Positions 26,574 through 35,106 of a DNA stretch of 64,000 nt are shown here, one piece after another. The notes below the pieces were generated by a model. That model saw nothing but the letters and a program-made list of their open reading frames with translations, had not been told where the DNA came from and ran no database searches. A program made the translations under genes and the position numbers. The stretch covers positions 248,001 through 312,000 of the forward strand of contig NZ_PITQ01000002.1 of NCBI RefSeq assembly GCF_002834385.1, read 5' to 3'. Position 1 is the stretch's first letter. Each line of letters opens with the position of its first letter. The stretch is from Rahnella sp. AA. GTDB lineage: Bacteria; Pseudomonadota; Gammaproteobacteria; Enterobacterales; Enterobacteriaceae.

Positions 26574-26915
26574 TTAGTTTTTCTTAACGAACTCAGATTT
26601 GAGCTTCATCTGTCCAAAACCGTCAATTTTGCAGTCAATATTGTGGTCGCCTTCGACCAGACGGATGCCTTTCACTTTAGTGCCGATCTTCAGCATGGAA
26701 GAGCTGCCTTTCACTTTCAGGTCTTTGATTACCGTGACGGAATCACCGTCCGCCAGCAGATTCCCGTTCGCATCGACAACCTTCAGCGCATCGTCATCAC
26801 CCGCAGCATCACCGGCCAGAGACCAGACATGCCCACATTCAGGGCAGTTAAGCATTTCGCCGTCCTGCCAGGTAAATTCAGATTTACAAGTTGGACAACT
26901 TGGCAACGTTTCCAT
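26574..26915 (-). CDS. yjdM: Zinc-ribbon protein YjdM (PhnA)
   Basis: The 113-residue protein has an N-terminal zinc ribbon ([13 protein letters not shown] ... [11 protein letters not shown]) and a C-terminal SH3-like domain with [25 protein letters not shown] and [22 protein letters not shown], as in E. coli YjdM. The old name PhnA refers to the phn region, but it is not the phosphonoacetate hydrolase. The biochemical role is not established. It is a single gene. Confidence 0.93.
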   Translation of the reverse strand: METLPSCPTCKSEFTWQDGEMLNCPECGHVWSLAGDAAGDDDALKVVDANGNLLADGDSVTVIKDLKVKGSSSMLKIGTKVKGIRLVEGDHNIDCKIDGFGQMKLKSEFVKKN

Positions 26916-27259
26916 AACTAAAACCTCAGGTTATGCTTTTAAAAAAGCCATTAAAATCATGAAATAAATTTCACACATCGCTTATTTTAGCTTTTAACTG
27001 CGGGTTTGAACAGGGTAAGAGGTATTTTCGGGTATCAAACCGAATACCCTGTTCAGTTTTTGGCGCTTACAGCAGAACGAGAAAATTTCGGTTTTTCATG
27101 CGCGGTGATCACTCAGCGGCTCGCGCCGAAACCGAGCAGAGAGGAAAATGCTTTTCCTCTCTGCTCGGTTTCGGCGCGAAAAGCCATGTGATAACTATTA
27201 TTGAGAAACCGAAATCTTGTCGATCAGTCTGAACCGCATCGATGCCCGGTCCGGCATCA
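26916..27259. other. Intergenic region yjdM / ybiB with two large inverted repeats
   Basis: This 344-bp region is mostly secondary structure. A 10-bp hairpin, GAACAGGGTA (27008-27017) and TACCCTGTTC (27045-27054), is followed by a T-run. A much larger palindrome occupies 27076-27226 (separate entry). Confidence 0.75.
27076..27226. repeat. Palindromic element B with 28-bp perfect central arms
   Basis: Central arms run 27121-27148 and 27152-27179, 28 bp each and perfectly complementary, around a 3-nt loop. The flanks are also imperfectly complementary: GAGAAAATTTCGGTTTTTCA (27079-27098) on the left and, on the other strand, GACAAGATTTCGGTTTCTCA (27221-27202) on the right. The left module is 19/20 identical to one in the large palindrome between nfo and fruA. 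There is no reading frame of note. Confidence 0.85.
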
Positions 27260-28222
27260 TTAAAACACCTGCTCTACGATCATCAGCGCTTCCGCCATAT
27301 CCCCCGATACCCCCGCAGCCACCAGGCAGCACGCCAGCTGAATGAGGATCGCCTGCGGGATCGCACGTTCACCATTCAGACACCCGTTGATGTAAGAAAC
27401 CGTCGCGGCGACGTCCTTCGTGGCAGGAATGTCAGCATCCGCAAATTCCTGCTTTTCAGCCAAAACGCTCTGCCCGCCACTGGCGATAAAGTGCGTTTGC
27501 GGGAAGCGTTGCGGGTTAGCGTACACTTCGCCTTCCGTGCCTTGTATAAGCAGGCCACGGCCATCAATCTGGCGGAAGAATGAGGAGACACGCTGAACAT
27601 ACTCCGGATGAGAAACGCTTGATATCCGCAGGGAATCCTGCCCGATAAACGGCGTAATCAGTTTCGCCAGCGTATGGCTGCTGTTGCGCACCCCCATCTG
27701 CCAGCGCAACGCGAGCTGTTTTTCTATCGGCGGGCACAAAACGGAAACCGGCACAAACACCGGCGCATTCCCTGCATCGAGCTGTTGTTGTGCCTGTTCC
27801 TGCGTCTGAGCAGCATCAATACCCAGCGCGCGGAAAATCTCCGCGCTGGTGATACGCGTCGGATCTTCATCAACACCGTGAACCAGCACGGGTAAACCGA
27901 GGCGGCTGAGAAGAATAGCCAGAAGTGGCGTAAGGTTTGCCTGTTTACGCGCACCGTTGTAAGTCGGGATAACAACCGGCATCGGGCGATTTTCCGGAGC
28001 ATGAAGGCGCATTACGCACGCTTCCATCGCATCATAAAAACCGAGCATTTCTTCTTCCGCTTCGCCTTTAATACGAAACGCAATCAGTAATGCGCCCAGT
28101 TGCAGATCCGGCACATCACCGGCCAGAATATCCCGGTACAACGCCATCGACTGCTGCCGGTCCAAATCACGGGCGTGATTTTTTCCACGCCCCACTTCTT
28201 TGATGAGTTTGGTGTAATCCAT
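27260..28222 (-). CDS. ybiB: YbiB, anthranilate-phosphoribosyltransferase-like nucleic-acid-binding protein
   Basis: The 320-residue protein has the TrpD-like fold (two domains, GALLIAFRIKGEAEEEMLGFYDAME in the helical part, PTYNGARKQANLTPLLAILL and HGVDEDPTRITSAEIFRALGI in the core) but lacks a clear phosphoribosyl pyrophosphate motif. E. coli YbiB binds DNA and RNA with low specificity and follows dinG. The same order is seen here with a 44-nt gap, so the pair is probably cotranscribed. Confidence 0.92.
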   Translation of the reverse strand: MDYTKLIKEVGRGKNHARDLDRQQSMALYRDILAGDVPDLQLGALLIAFRIKGEAEEEMLGFYDAMEACVMRLHAPENRPMPVVIPTYNGARKQANLTPLLAILLSRLGLPVLVHGVDEDPTRITSAEIFRALGIDAAQTQEQAQQQLDAGNAPVFVPVSVLCPPIEKQLALRWQMGVRNSSHTLAKLITPFIGQDSLRISSVSHPEYVQRVSSFFRQIDGRGLLIQGTEGEVYANPQRFPQTHFIASGGQSVLAEKQEFADADIPATKDVAATVSYINGCLNGERAIPQAILIQLACCLVAAGVSGDMAEALMIVEQVF

Positions 28223-28266
28223 CGTTCCCTTACCTTATCTGTGCAAATAGCTGTCAGTGCAAAGCA

Positions 28267-30441
28267 TCATCGTTTGCGGGTGCGGCGGCGCACCGGGTCT
28301 TTCTTCACCGTTTTCAGAATATCCGGACGCTTCACCGAACCGGGTGCGGGCATCTCGCGTTGCTCTATCGGGAAGACGGGCAAGGCGGCCAGCAGGCGCG
28401 CGCCGTAGTTTTTCGTCAGCAGTCGTTTATCGTAAATCACGATTTCGCCCGTGCACTGATGACTGCGGATCAAACGTCCCACCTGCTGGATCAGATTGAA
28501 TGATGCACTCGGCAGGCTTTGTACTTCGAACGGATAACGTTTTAGCGTTTTCAGCCATTCCCCCTCAGTCAGGATCACCGGGCTGTCGATCGGCGGGAAC
28601 GCTATCTTATGAATATGCACCTGCGTCAGCAATTCGCCTTTAAGATCTAATCCCTCAGCAAAAGACTGTAACCCGACCAGCACGCTTGTTGTTCCGGCCG
28701 CTACGCGCTTACGGTGCTCCTCAACCAGCCTGTAACGTGGCTGATCGCCTTGCACCAGCAGCATCAGGCGCAGATCTGGCAGCAGCGAAACAAATTGCTG
28801 TAACGCACGGTTGCTGGCGAACAATACCAGCTGGCCGGTATGCAGCCCTTTTGCCAGCTCTGCGCGGAAGAAATCGGCCATCTCCTGCAAATGCGCGGCT
28901 TCATTCGCCATCAGCGGCTCAAGCGTCATTTGCGGGATAACCAGTTTGCCCTGTTCGACGTGATTAAATGGCGAATCCAGGCTGACAAAAAGGTCACCCG
29001 CTTTCTCCGTCAGCCCGGTCATTTCCTGTAAACGGGAAAAACTGTTGAGCGAACGCAGCGTTGCAGACGTGATAACCACATGAGGCACTTTGCGCCAGAG
29101 CATTTTCTCCAGCTGTTCACTGACGCGGATCCCCGCACAGTGGAAGATTAAATGCGTCTGGTTATCGAAATACGTGCGTGTCACCCATTTGCCGATCGGT
29201 GCATTTGAGGCTTTATCCAGCGCCGCCAGCCGCCACAGCTTACTCATCGTTTCGAGATAGCCCTGCATACGGCTCATGTGCAGGATGGCGCGATGCAAGC
29301 GCATGATATCGTGCTTACCGGTTTTTTCGCTCAGATCGTTGACCATGTACTCCGCCAGGCTGCGCAGGCCATCGGTCAGCTTGAACAAACGGCTGCACTG
29401 CTCGGTTAATTCAGGCGGCAGCATGCCCAGCTCAAAACGGTATTCGGCTTCCGTCTGGTCAGGCGGTAAAGACAGACTCACCGATTGCTCCACGGCGAGC
29501 AGCAATTCCCGCATCTCTGCACAGTGATTTTGCAGACGTTCAGGATTGGTCAGCGGTGGCGGATTTTTCGGGGTAAACAGCGCCAGACATTGCTCAATCT
29601 GGCGCACAAAATTGTCCAGTTGCAGATGGTTCCAGACGGCGGTGATTTCAGCGTCCACTTCGAGCGCATCGCGTGCCACTTCCGGCAGATGATGCCCTTC
29701 ATCCAGCACCAGCAGCAAATCTTTGGCAGGCGGCAGCACCGATTCGGACTCCAGCGCCGCCATCACCAGCGCATGGTTTGTCACCACGACGTCAGCACTT
29801 TCGATCTCCTTGCGTGCCACAAAATACGGGCATTCACGGAAATAGTGACAGTTGCGGCTGAGGCAGTTCGCTTTATCCGTACTGATTTTTATCCATAACG
29901 GATCGTCGATGGTTTTTTGATAGTGATCCCGCAGTCCGTCCCATTCATAACGTGAAAGCGCCGTTTCCAGCGTTTTGCAGAATTTCTGTTCTTCACCGCT
30001 TGAAGGCGCTAACTCATCCCCGAGAAATAATCCCAGATCGCCCTGCGCATTCTCATTACTCATCGCCGCCAGATTTCGCGGACAAACGTAGCGCCCGCGC
30101 CCGAAAGCGCCGGTAAATTTCAGGTCGGGGATGATTTTTTTCAGCAGCGGTAAATCTTTACTGAAAATCTGATCCTGCAACGCCACGTTGGCCGTGCTGA
30201 CAATCAGCGGCTTTTCTTCCTCGCGGCTGACCGCAATGCCGGGGATGAGATAAGACAGCGTTTTCCCAACGCCAGTCGGCGCTTCAATAGCCAGATGCCG
30301 CGCCGAATCCCCGGAGAAAGCTTTCGCGACCTCAGCAATCATCTGACGTTGCGGAGCACGGGAAATGAAATCCGGGATTTGCTGTTGCAGGGCTTTGTAC
30401 CACTGGCTTATCTGATTTTTTACTGCGGGGGAAAGCGCCAT
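28267..30441 (-). CDS. dinG: ATP-dependent DNA helicase DinG
   Basis: The 724-residue protein is an XPD-like superfamily 2 helicase. Walker A EAPTGVGKT is at residues 53-61 and the DEAH box is LVLDEGHH. The four [4Fe-4S] cysteines are Cys120, Cys193, Cys198 and Cys204, nearly at the E. coli positions. The C-terminal helicase part includes STSVLVGLQSFAEGLDLKG and QQVGRLIRS. It unwinds 5'-3' and resolves R-loops and G-quadruplexes. In E. coli it is SOS-induced; I did not find a CTGT-N8-ACAG LexA box in the 300 bp upstream. Confidence 0.95.
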   Translation of the reverse strand: MALSPAVKNQISQWYKALQQQIPDFISRAPQRQMIAEVAKAFSGDSARHLAIEAPTGVGKTLSYLIPGIAVSREEEKPLIVSTANVALQDQIFSKDLPLLKKIIPDLKFTGAFGRGRYVCPRNLAAMSNENAQGDLGLFLGDELAPSSGEEQKFCKTLETALSRYEWDGLRDHYQKTIDDPLWIKISTDKANCLSRNCHYFRECPYFVARKEIESADVVVTNHALVMAALESESVLPPAKDLLLVLDEGHHLPEVARDALEVDAEITAVWNHLQLDNFVRQIEQCLALFTPKNPPPLTNPERLQNHCAEMRELLLAVEQSVSLSLPPDQTEAEYRFELGMLPPELTEQCSRLFKLTDGLRSLAEYMVNDLSEKTGKHDIMRLHRAILHMSRMQGYLETMSKLWRLAALDKASNAPIGKWVTRTYFDNQTHLIFHCAGIRVSEQLEKMLWRKVPHVVITSATLRSLNSFSRLQEMTGLTEKAGDLFVSLDSPFNHVEQGKLVIPQMTLEPLMANEAAHLQEMADFFRAELAKGLHTGQLVLFASNRALQQFVSLLPDLRLMLLVQGDQPRYRLVEEHRKRVAAGTTSVLVGLQSFAEGLDLKGELLTQVHIHKIAFPPIDSPVILTEGEWLKTLKRYPFEVQSLPSASFNLIQQVGRLIRSHQCTGEIVIYDKRLLTKNYGARLLAALPVFPIEQREMPAPGSVKRPDILKTVKKDPVRRRTRKR

Positions 30442-30764
30442 GCATCTCTTTTTGTTGAAGGCCGGAACCGGGGTTTGGTCGCTATTGTCCCACAGACCGC
30501 CTTTTCGCGCAGCCCGAAATCACCCTTGATGAATGACCTTTTCCTCCTCCACTTTCTGTGGAAAAAGTGGAGGACTTGTAAAAAAAAGAAAAGTTCATTT
30601 CTGATTGTCATAAATTGATCACAAATCTACGGTAAAAAACTCTCGCTGAGAAAAATCCGAGTCCACACGGAATGTACAGCGAAAATGATGAATAGCGTCT
30701 TTCCATAAGACTTCATATAAAGCTTTCCCGAAAAGCTTTTAATAAAAAATGCAGGGTAAAATTC
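30442..30764. other. Divergent intergenic region dinG / porin
   Basis: About 320 bp. A stem with perfect 10-bp arms, CCTCCACTTT (30546-30555) and AAAGTGGAGG (30564-30573), lies in the middle. AAAGCTTT / AAAGCTTT repeats lie near 30720-30740 in the porin leader. No LexA box and no clear OmpR site could be assigned by eye. The porin RBS is weak (AGGGTAAAATTC). Confidence 0.45.
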
Positions 30765-31874
30765 ATGAAACGTAATATTCTGGCACTTTTAATTCCTGGT
30801 TTGCTGATTGCTTCAGGAGCTCACGCAGCAGAAGTTTATAATAAAGACGGTAATAAACTGGATCTGTACGGTAAAGTGAAAGGACTGCATTATTTCTCTG
30901 ACTCAACCAGCAATGATGGTGACCAGAGTTATATTCGTTTCGGTTTTAAAGGCCAAACACAAATTAATGACCTCATCACTGGTTACGGCCAGTGGGAATA
31001 CAACGTCATGGCTAACCATGCTGAGTCCGACAGCAAAACTCCAAGCACCACGGGCACTAAAACCCGTCTGGGCTTCGCAGGTCTGAAATTCGGTCAGTAC
31101 GGCTCAGTTGACTACGGCCGTAACTACGGTGCTCTGTACGACGTTGAAGCCTGGACCGATATGTTCCCTGAATTCGGTGGCGACGGTTACACCAAGGCTG
31201 ACCGCTTCATGACTGGCCGTACTAACGGCGTGGCAACTTACCGTAACCGTGGCTTCTTCGGCCTGGTTGACGGCCTGAACGTTGCCGTTCAGTACCAGGG
31301 TAAAAATGAAAACGACGGTCGCGGCAGCAGCACGGCAAACGGCGACGGTTATGCACTGTCTACAACTTACGCTCTGGGCGATACCGGTGTAAGCTTCGGC
31401 GGCGCTTATGCTTCATCTGACCGCACCACGGCGCAAAGCAACTCTGCTTACGGTAAAGGTGACAAAGCTGACGCATGGACTGGCGGCATGAAATATGATG
31501 CTAATGGCGTTTATTTAGCCGCAATGTATGCTGAAACCCGTAATATGGTTGCAATCACCGTTCCTGGTGGTATTGCAGGCGCACCGGCAGGCAGCGGTTT
31601 TGCTAATAAAACACAAACCTTCGAAGCTGTTGCACAATATCAGTTTGAAAATGGCCTGCGTCCGTCACTGGGTTATGTTCAGACTAAAGCGAAAGATATT
31701 GAAAATATCGGTGATGCAGACCTGGTTAAATATGTTGACGTAGCGGCAACGTATTACTTCAACAAAAACATGTCTGCGTATGTTGATTATAAAATCAACC
31801 AACTGTCTGACGACAATAAATTGGCTCTGAATAACGACGACGTTACTGCTGTCGGCCTGGTTTATCAGTTCTGA
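30765..31874 (+). CDS. OmpF/OmpC-type general porin
   Basis: The 369-residue precursor has a signal peptide (residues 1-21, ending AHA) and the start [19 protein letters not shown] of enterobacterial trimeric porins. Loop 3 carries PEFGGD, which constricts the pore, and the chain ends in VGLVYQF with the terminal Phe needed for BamA. Length and motifs place it in the OmpF/OmpC/PhoE family; which orthologue cannot be settled by eye, and the neighbours (dinG, e(P4) phosphatase) differ from those of ompF and ompC in E. coli. Confidence 0.9.
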   Translation: MKRNILALLIPGLLIASGAHAAEVYNKDGNKLDLYGKVKGLHYFSDSTSNDGDQSYIRFGFKGQTQINDLITGYGQWEYNVMANHAESDSKTPSTTGTKTRLGFAGLKFGQYGSVDYGRNYGALYDVEAWTDMFPEFGGDGYTKADRFMTGRTNGVATYRNRGFFGLVDGLNVAVQYQGKNENDGRGSSTANGDGYALSTTYALGDTGVSFGGAYASSDRTTAQSNSAYGKGDKADAWTGGMKYDANGVYLAAMYAETRNMVAITVPGGIAGAPAGSGFANKTQTFEAVAQYQFENGLRPSLGYVQTKAKDIENIGDADLVKYVDVAATYYFNKNMSAYVDYKINQLSDDNKLALNNDDVTAVGLVYQF

Positions 31875-31922
31875 TTTAAGTTAAAGAATCGCTTCATTGT
31901 TATTTCTCTGTCCTTGATTTTT

Positions 31923-31950
31923 TTGGCCGGACTCACCCTCCGGCCTTTTT
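31923..31950 (+). terminator. Porin terminator
   Basis: Arms GGCCGGA (31925-31931) and TCCGGCC (31939-31945) followed by TTTTT. Confidence 0.85.
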
Positions 31951-32099
31951 CATTCCTCCCCGTCCGGCCTGCCCTTTTCTCTTTTTCGGCCTGTCTCGCG
32001 TAATGTTAAATTCCCGCTTTCGCAGCCCGCTGAATCTGCTACAGTTTTAGAGATTTTCATATTAATGCGAATTTTTCTTAACAAGCATAGGGATGACAA

Positions 32100-32906
32100 A
32101 TGACTAAGATTTCGCTTTGCGCTACCAGTGCATTGATCATGCTGGCCCTCAGTGGCTGTGCGCAGCAAAAACCAGATGCCCAACAAAAACTGAACGATCA
32201 GTCCGTGATGGCGCTGAACTGGTTCCAGCAATCCGGTGAATATCAGGCACTGGCTTATCAGGCATTTAACACGGCTAAAATGGCGTTTGACCACGCGCAA
32301 CCGCTGGCCGGACAGCAGAAAGCGGTGGTGGTAGATCTTGATGAAACCATGCTGGATAACAGCGCATACAGCGCCTGGCAGGTCAAAGCGAACAAGCCGT
32401 TCGACAGCAAAACCTGGTCACAATGGACGGCAGCGCGTCAGGCAACCGCCGTGCCCGGCGCGGTAGAATTTGCCAACTATGTCAACACCCACGGTGGCAC
32501 CGTGTTCTACGTATCAAACCGTAAAACCAGTGAATACGCTGCAACCCTGGATAATATGAATCGCCTTGGCTTCACAGGCGCGAATGAAAAAACGATGCTG
32601 CTAAGTTCAGACACATCGAACAAGCAGGCGCGTTTTGATTCAATCAAAGCGGCGGGTTATCACGTCGTATTGTACGTCGGCGATAATCTGAATGATTTCG
32701 GCTCCGCGACCTACCACCAGGATAACGCGCAGCGCCGCGCCTTTGTGAATCAGAACCATCAGCAGTTCGGCACCCAATATATCGTTCTGCCGAATCCGCT
32801 TTATGGTGACTGGGAGAGTGGTCTGGCGAAGGATTACAACAAGCTAACACCAGAGCAGAAACTGAACGTGCGTGAGCAAAATTTAAAAGCGTGGGGCGGG
32901 AAGTAG
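32100..32906 (+). CDS. Lipoprotein e(P4)-type acid phosphatase / 5'-nucleotidase
   Basis: The 268-residue protein has a lipoprotein signal (lipobox ALSGC, Cys20) and a HAD-type class C acid phosphatase domain. The catalytic motif is VVVDLDETMLDN, with later motifs VFYVSNR, Lys-containing NKQARFDSIK and VLYVGDNLNDFG. Family members dephosphorylate NMN and NAD-derived nucleotides at the outer membrane, as Haemophilus Hel (e(P4)) does for NAD salvage. It stands alone between the porin and the ABC genes. A nucleotide-scavenging role is likely. Confidence 0.87.
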   Translation: MTKISLCATSALIMLALSGCAQQKPDAQQKLNDQSVMALNWFQQSGEYQALAYQAFNTAKMAFDHAQPLAGQQKAVVVDLDETMLDNSAYSAWQVKANKPFDSKTWSQWTAARQATAVPGAVEFANYVNTHGGTVFYVSNRKTSEYAATLDNMNRLGFTGANEKTMLLSSDTSNKQARFDSIKAAGYHVVLYVGDNLNDFGSATYHQDNAQRRAFVNQNHQQFGTQYIVLPNPLYGDWESGLAKDYNKLTPEQKLNVREQNLKAWGGK

Positions 32907-32929
32907 TCACACTAAATGACTGTTTTAGC

Positions 32930-32956
32930 GTACTCCCCCTTCACACGGGGGAGTAC
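32930..32956. terminator. Hairpin between convergent genes
   Basis: Perfect arms GTACTCCCCC (32930-32939) and GGGGGAGTAC (32947-32956) with a 7-nt loop. It lies between the converging phosphatase and ABC ATPase genes. There is no proper U-run on either strand, so the terminator role is tentative. Confidence 0.5.
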
Positions 32957-32964
32957 CAAAACGA

Positions 32965-33801
32965 TTAAATCTCCGGCGCGCCAACTAACCCATCAATCAG
33001 GACTTGCGGCGTGCCCTGCGAACAGCGCTCGATCCGCCCGCGAACACCGTAAACACGCGCCAGGCTGTCGGCGGTGATCACCGCTTCTGGTTCACCATCG
33101 GCGATCAGATTGCCGTCTTTTAACATCAGAACACGATCACCGTGCCGCAAAGCAATATTGATGTCATGTACCACAACGACGGTCACGATGTTGCGTTTCT
33201 GCGTTTCCTTGCGCACCAGATCCATTACGTGGAACTGATAATTGAGATCGAGCGCGCTAAGCGGTTCATCAAGCAGCAGGAGTGAAGGCTGGCGGATTAA
33301 GGATTGCGCGAGGCCCACCAGTTGTTTCTGCCCACCGGAAAGCTGATCCAGATAACTCAGCGCCAGATGTTCAATGCCAAGCTGTCGCAAAAGCGCCATG
33401 ACGCTCTCCGTCCCTTCCGAGGCCTTACCTTTTCCGCCGGATGCACGTTGCGCCACGATGATTGATTCCAGCACATGCAAATGCACACCCGCAGGCAACG
33501 TCTGGGGCAGATAGACAACCTGCTCGGCGCGGCGCGCAAATGGCATCGGCATTAAGTCGTGACCATCGAGGAGCAACTGCCCTTCAGCACGGCTAAGACC
33601 GGCGAGGGAGCGCAACAGTGTAGATTTGCCGCTGCCGTTTGGCCCAAGCAGCACGGTGATTTTCCCGCGCGGCAGCATCGGCACGTTGAGGTTGCGGATC
33701 ACATGACGCTTCGGATAACCCGCATTAAAATCACGGATTTGCAGCCCCTGCGAGGCGGCGTTAAGCACGTTTCCGGCACGCGTTTCTAACATCTCAGACA
33801 T
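32965..33801 (-). CDS. Iron-chelate-type ABC transporter ATPase (FecE/FepC family)
   Basis: The 278-residue ATPase has Walker [14 protein letters not shown], a Q-loop (YLPQTLPAG), signature LSGGQKQ, Walker B LLLLDEPLSALD and switch HDINIAL. The order and lengths fit the siderophore/haem/B12 importer class. It overlaps the upstream permease gene by one base in the stop/start. A Fur box precedes the pair. No binding protein and no second permease are next to it, so a distant partner is needed. Confidence 0.86.
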   Translation of the reverse strand: MSEMLETRAGNVLNAASQGLQIRDFNAGYPKRHVIRNLNVPMLPRGKITVLLGPNGSGKSTLLRSLAGLSRAEGQLLLDGHDLMPMPFARRAEQVVYLPQTLPAGVHLHVLESIIVAQRASGGKGKASEGTESVMALLRQLGIEHLALSYLDQLSGGQKQLVGLAQSLIRQPSLLLLDEPLSALDLNYQFHVMDLVRKETQKRNIVTVVVVHDINIALRHGDRVLMLKDGNLIADGEPEAVITADSLARVYGVRGRIERCSQGTPQVLIDGLVGAPEI

Positions 33802-34883
33802 CAGACGTTCCCCCGGTGACGAAGAATAATACTCAGGAAGAACGGCACACCGACCAGCGAGGTCACAATGCCCACCGGAATGATAACGCCAGGCACCAGG
33901 TTTTTAGAGGCAACCGACGCCATTGACAGCACCAGCGCACCAATCAGCGCACTGGCGGGCAGGTAGAAACGGTGATCTTCACCGAACATCAGCCGCGCGA
34001 TATGAGGAGCCACCAGACCGATAAAGCCAATCGGCCCGACAAATGCGACCGCCAGCGCGGAGAGAATACTGATACGCAGCAACGTACCAAGGCGCAGGCG
34101 CCGTACGTCGATGCCAAAACTGATCGCACGGTCTTCGCCCAGGCGCAGCGCCGTCAGCTTCCATGCGCTCATCATCGACCATGGCAGTAAAATCAGGAAT
34201 GCCAGCACCATGACGCCGAGTTTTACCCAAGATGCACGCGCCAGGCTGCCCATGGTCCAGAAGACCAGCCCCTGCAAAGTGTCTTCTGTGGCGATAAATT
34301 GCATCAGTGAAACCAGCGCGTTAAAGGTAAAGACCAGCGCGATACCAAACAGCACGACGCCGGAACTGGCGACGCGCGTCCAGCGGGTGATGCCGTCAAG
34401 CATCAGTGCGGCAAACAGGGCAAAAATGAAAGCGTTGGCGGAGATAAACCACTGGTCCGGAACGCCCGGAATGCCAATACCCAGCACGATTGCCAGCGCG
34501 GCACCAAACGCCGCCGCAGAGGAAACCCCCAATGTAAACGGGCTGGCAAGCGGGTTATTGAGGATAGTCTGCATTTCCGCACCGGCAAGGCCAAGGGACA
34601 TGCCCACCGCAACGGCCATCAGCGCATACGGCAGGCGGATATCCCAAACGATCACCCGCGTACCCGGGTCAGCAGCGGCGGCGTCAAACAGCGTTTTCCA
34701 CAGCGTACCGAGTGACAATCCTGACGGCCCCATAATGAAATCAATCACCAGTGAGACGACTATCGCCATCACCAGGATCAGCATGATTAACAGGCGGCGG
34801 CGGACGATATTCTGATATCGCCCCATAACGCTGTCTTCGGCGTTGCCTTTCACCACCAGAGCGGGTTCGGTTGTTGCACTCAT
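33801..34883 (-). CDS. FecCD-family iron-chelate ABC permease
   Basis: The 360-residue protein has about ten membrane helices and FecCD motifs: DIRLPYALMAVAVGMSLGLAGAEMQTILNNPLASPFTLGVSSAAAFGAA and PIGFIGLVAPHIARLMFGEDHRF, the latter the ATPase-contact region. About 40 residues before the first helix are longer than usual. It is the first gene after the Fur box. It would transport a ferric chelate, haem or cobalamin; the substrate is unknown without its binding protein. Confidence 0.86.
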   Translation of the reverse strand: MSATTEPALVVKGNAEDSVMGRYQNIVRRRLLIMLILVMAIVVSLVIDFIMGPSGLSLGTLWKTLFDAAAADPGTRVIVWDIRLPYALMAVAVGMSLGLAGAEMQTILNNPLASPFTLGVSSAAAFGAALAIVLGIGIPGVPDQWFISANAFIFALFAALMLDGITRWTRVASSGVVLFGIALVFTFNALVSLMQFIATEDTLQGLVFWTMGSLARASWVKLGVMVLAFLILLPWSMMSAWKLTALRLGEDRAISFGIDVRRLRLGTLLRISILSALAVAFVGPIGFIGLVAPHIARLMFGEDHRFYLPASALIGALVLSMASVASKNLVPGVIIPVGIVTSLVGVPFFLSIILRHRGNV

Positions 34884-34943
34884 TTTCGCTTCAATCTCAT
34901 TAAGTTAAAAACTTACAGCGGGTATCCCCGAAAAAAGGAAATA

Positions 34944-34962
34944 AATGATAATAATTATCAAT
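34944..34962 (-). promoter_or_regulatory. Fur box of the FecCD/FecE-type pair
   Basis: TGATAAT-A-ATTATCA (34945-34959) is a perfect 7-1-7 Fur motif. It lies 61 bp upstream of the permease start, suggesting iron repression. Confidence 0.85.
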
Positions 34963-35052
34963 GTGTTTTGCAAAACCTATCAAGCGTACAGGTTGATCGA
35001 GGCGTAACAAAGCGTTACGTCAGCTTGCCGAAAATCAGAGAAAACCAGACAT

Positions 35053-35083
35053 AAAAAAAGCGAAGCCTGAGCCTCGCTTTTCA
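35053..35083 (-). terminator. lysP terminator
   Basis: On the minus strand, AAAGCGAGG / CTTCGCTTT arms around CTCAGG are followed by a T-run (A-run at 35053-35059 on the plus strand). Confidence 0.8.
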
Positions 35084-35106
35084 AATGTCATGGTTATCCG
35101 GGCCGG

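Noticed and set aside
30442-30764. LexA (SOS) box for dinG
   Set aside because: I searched both strands for CTGT-N8-ACAG and found only half-sites; not annotated, although dinG is SOS-controlled in E. coli.
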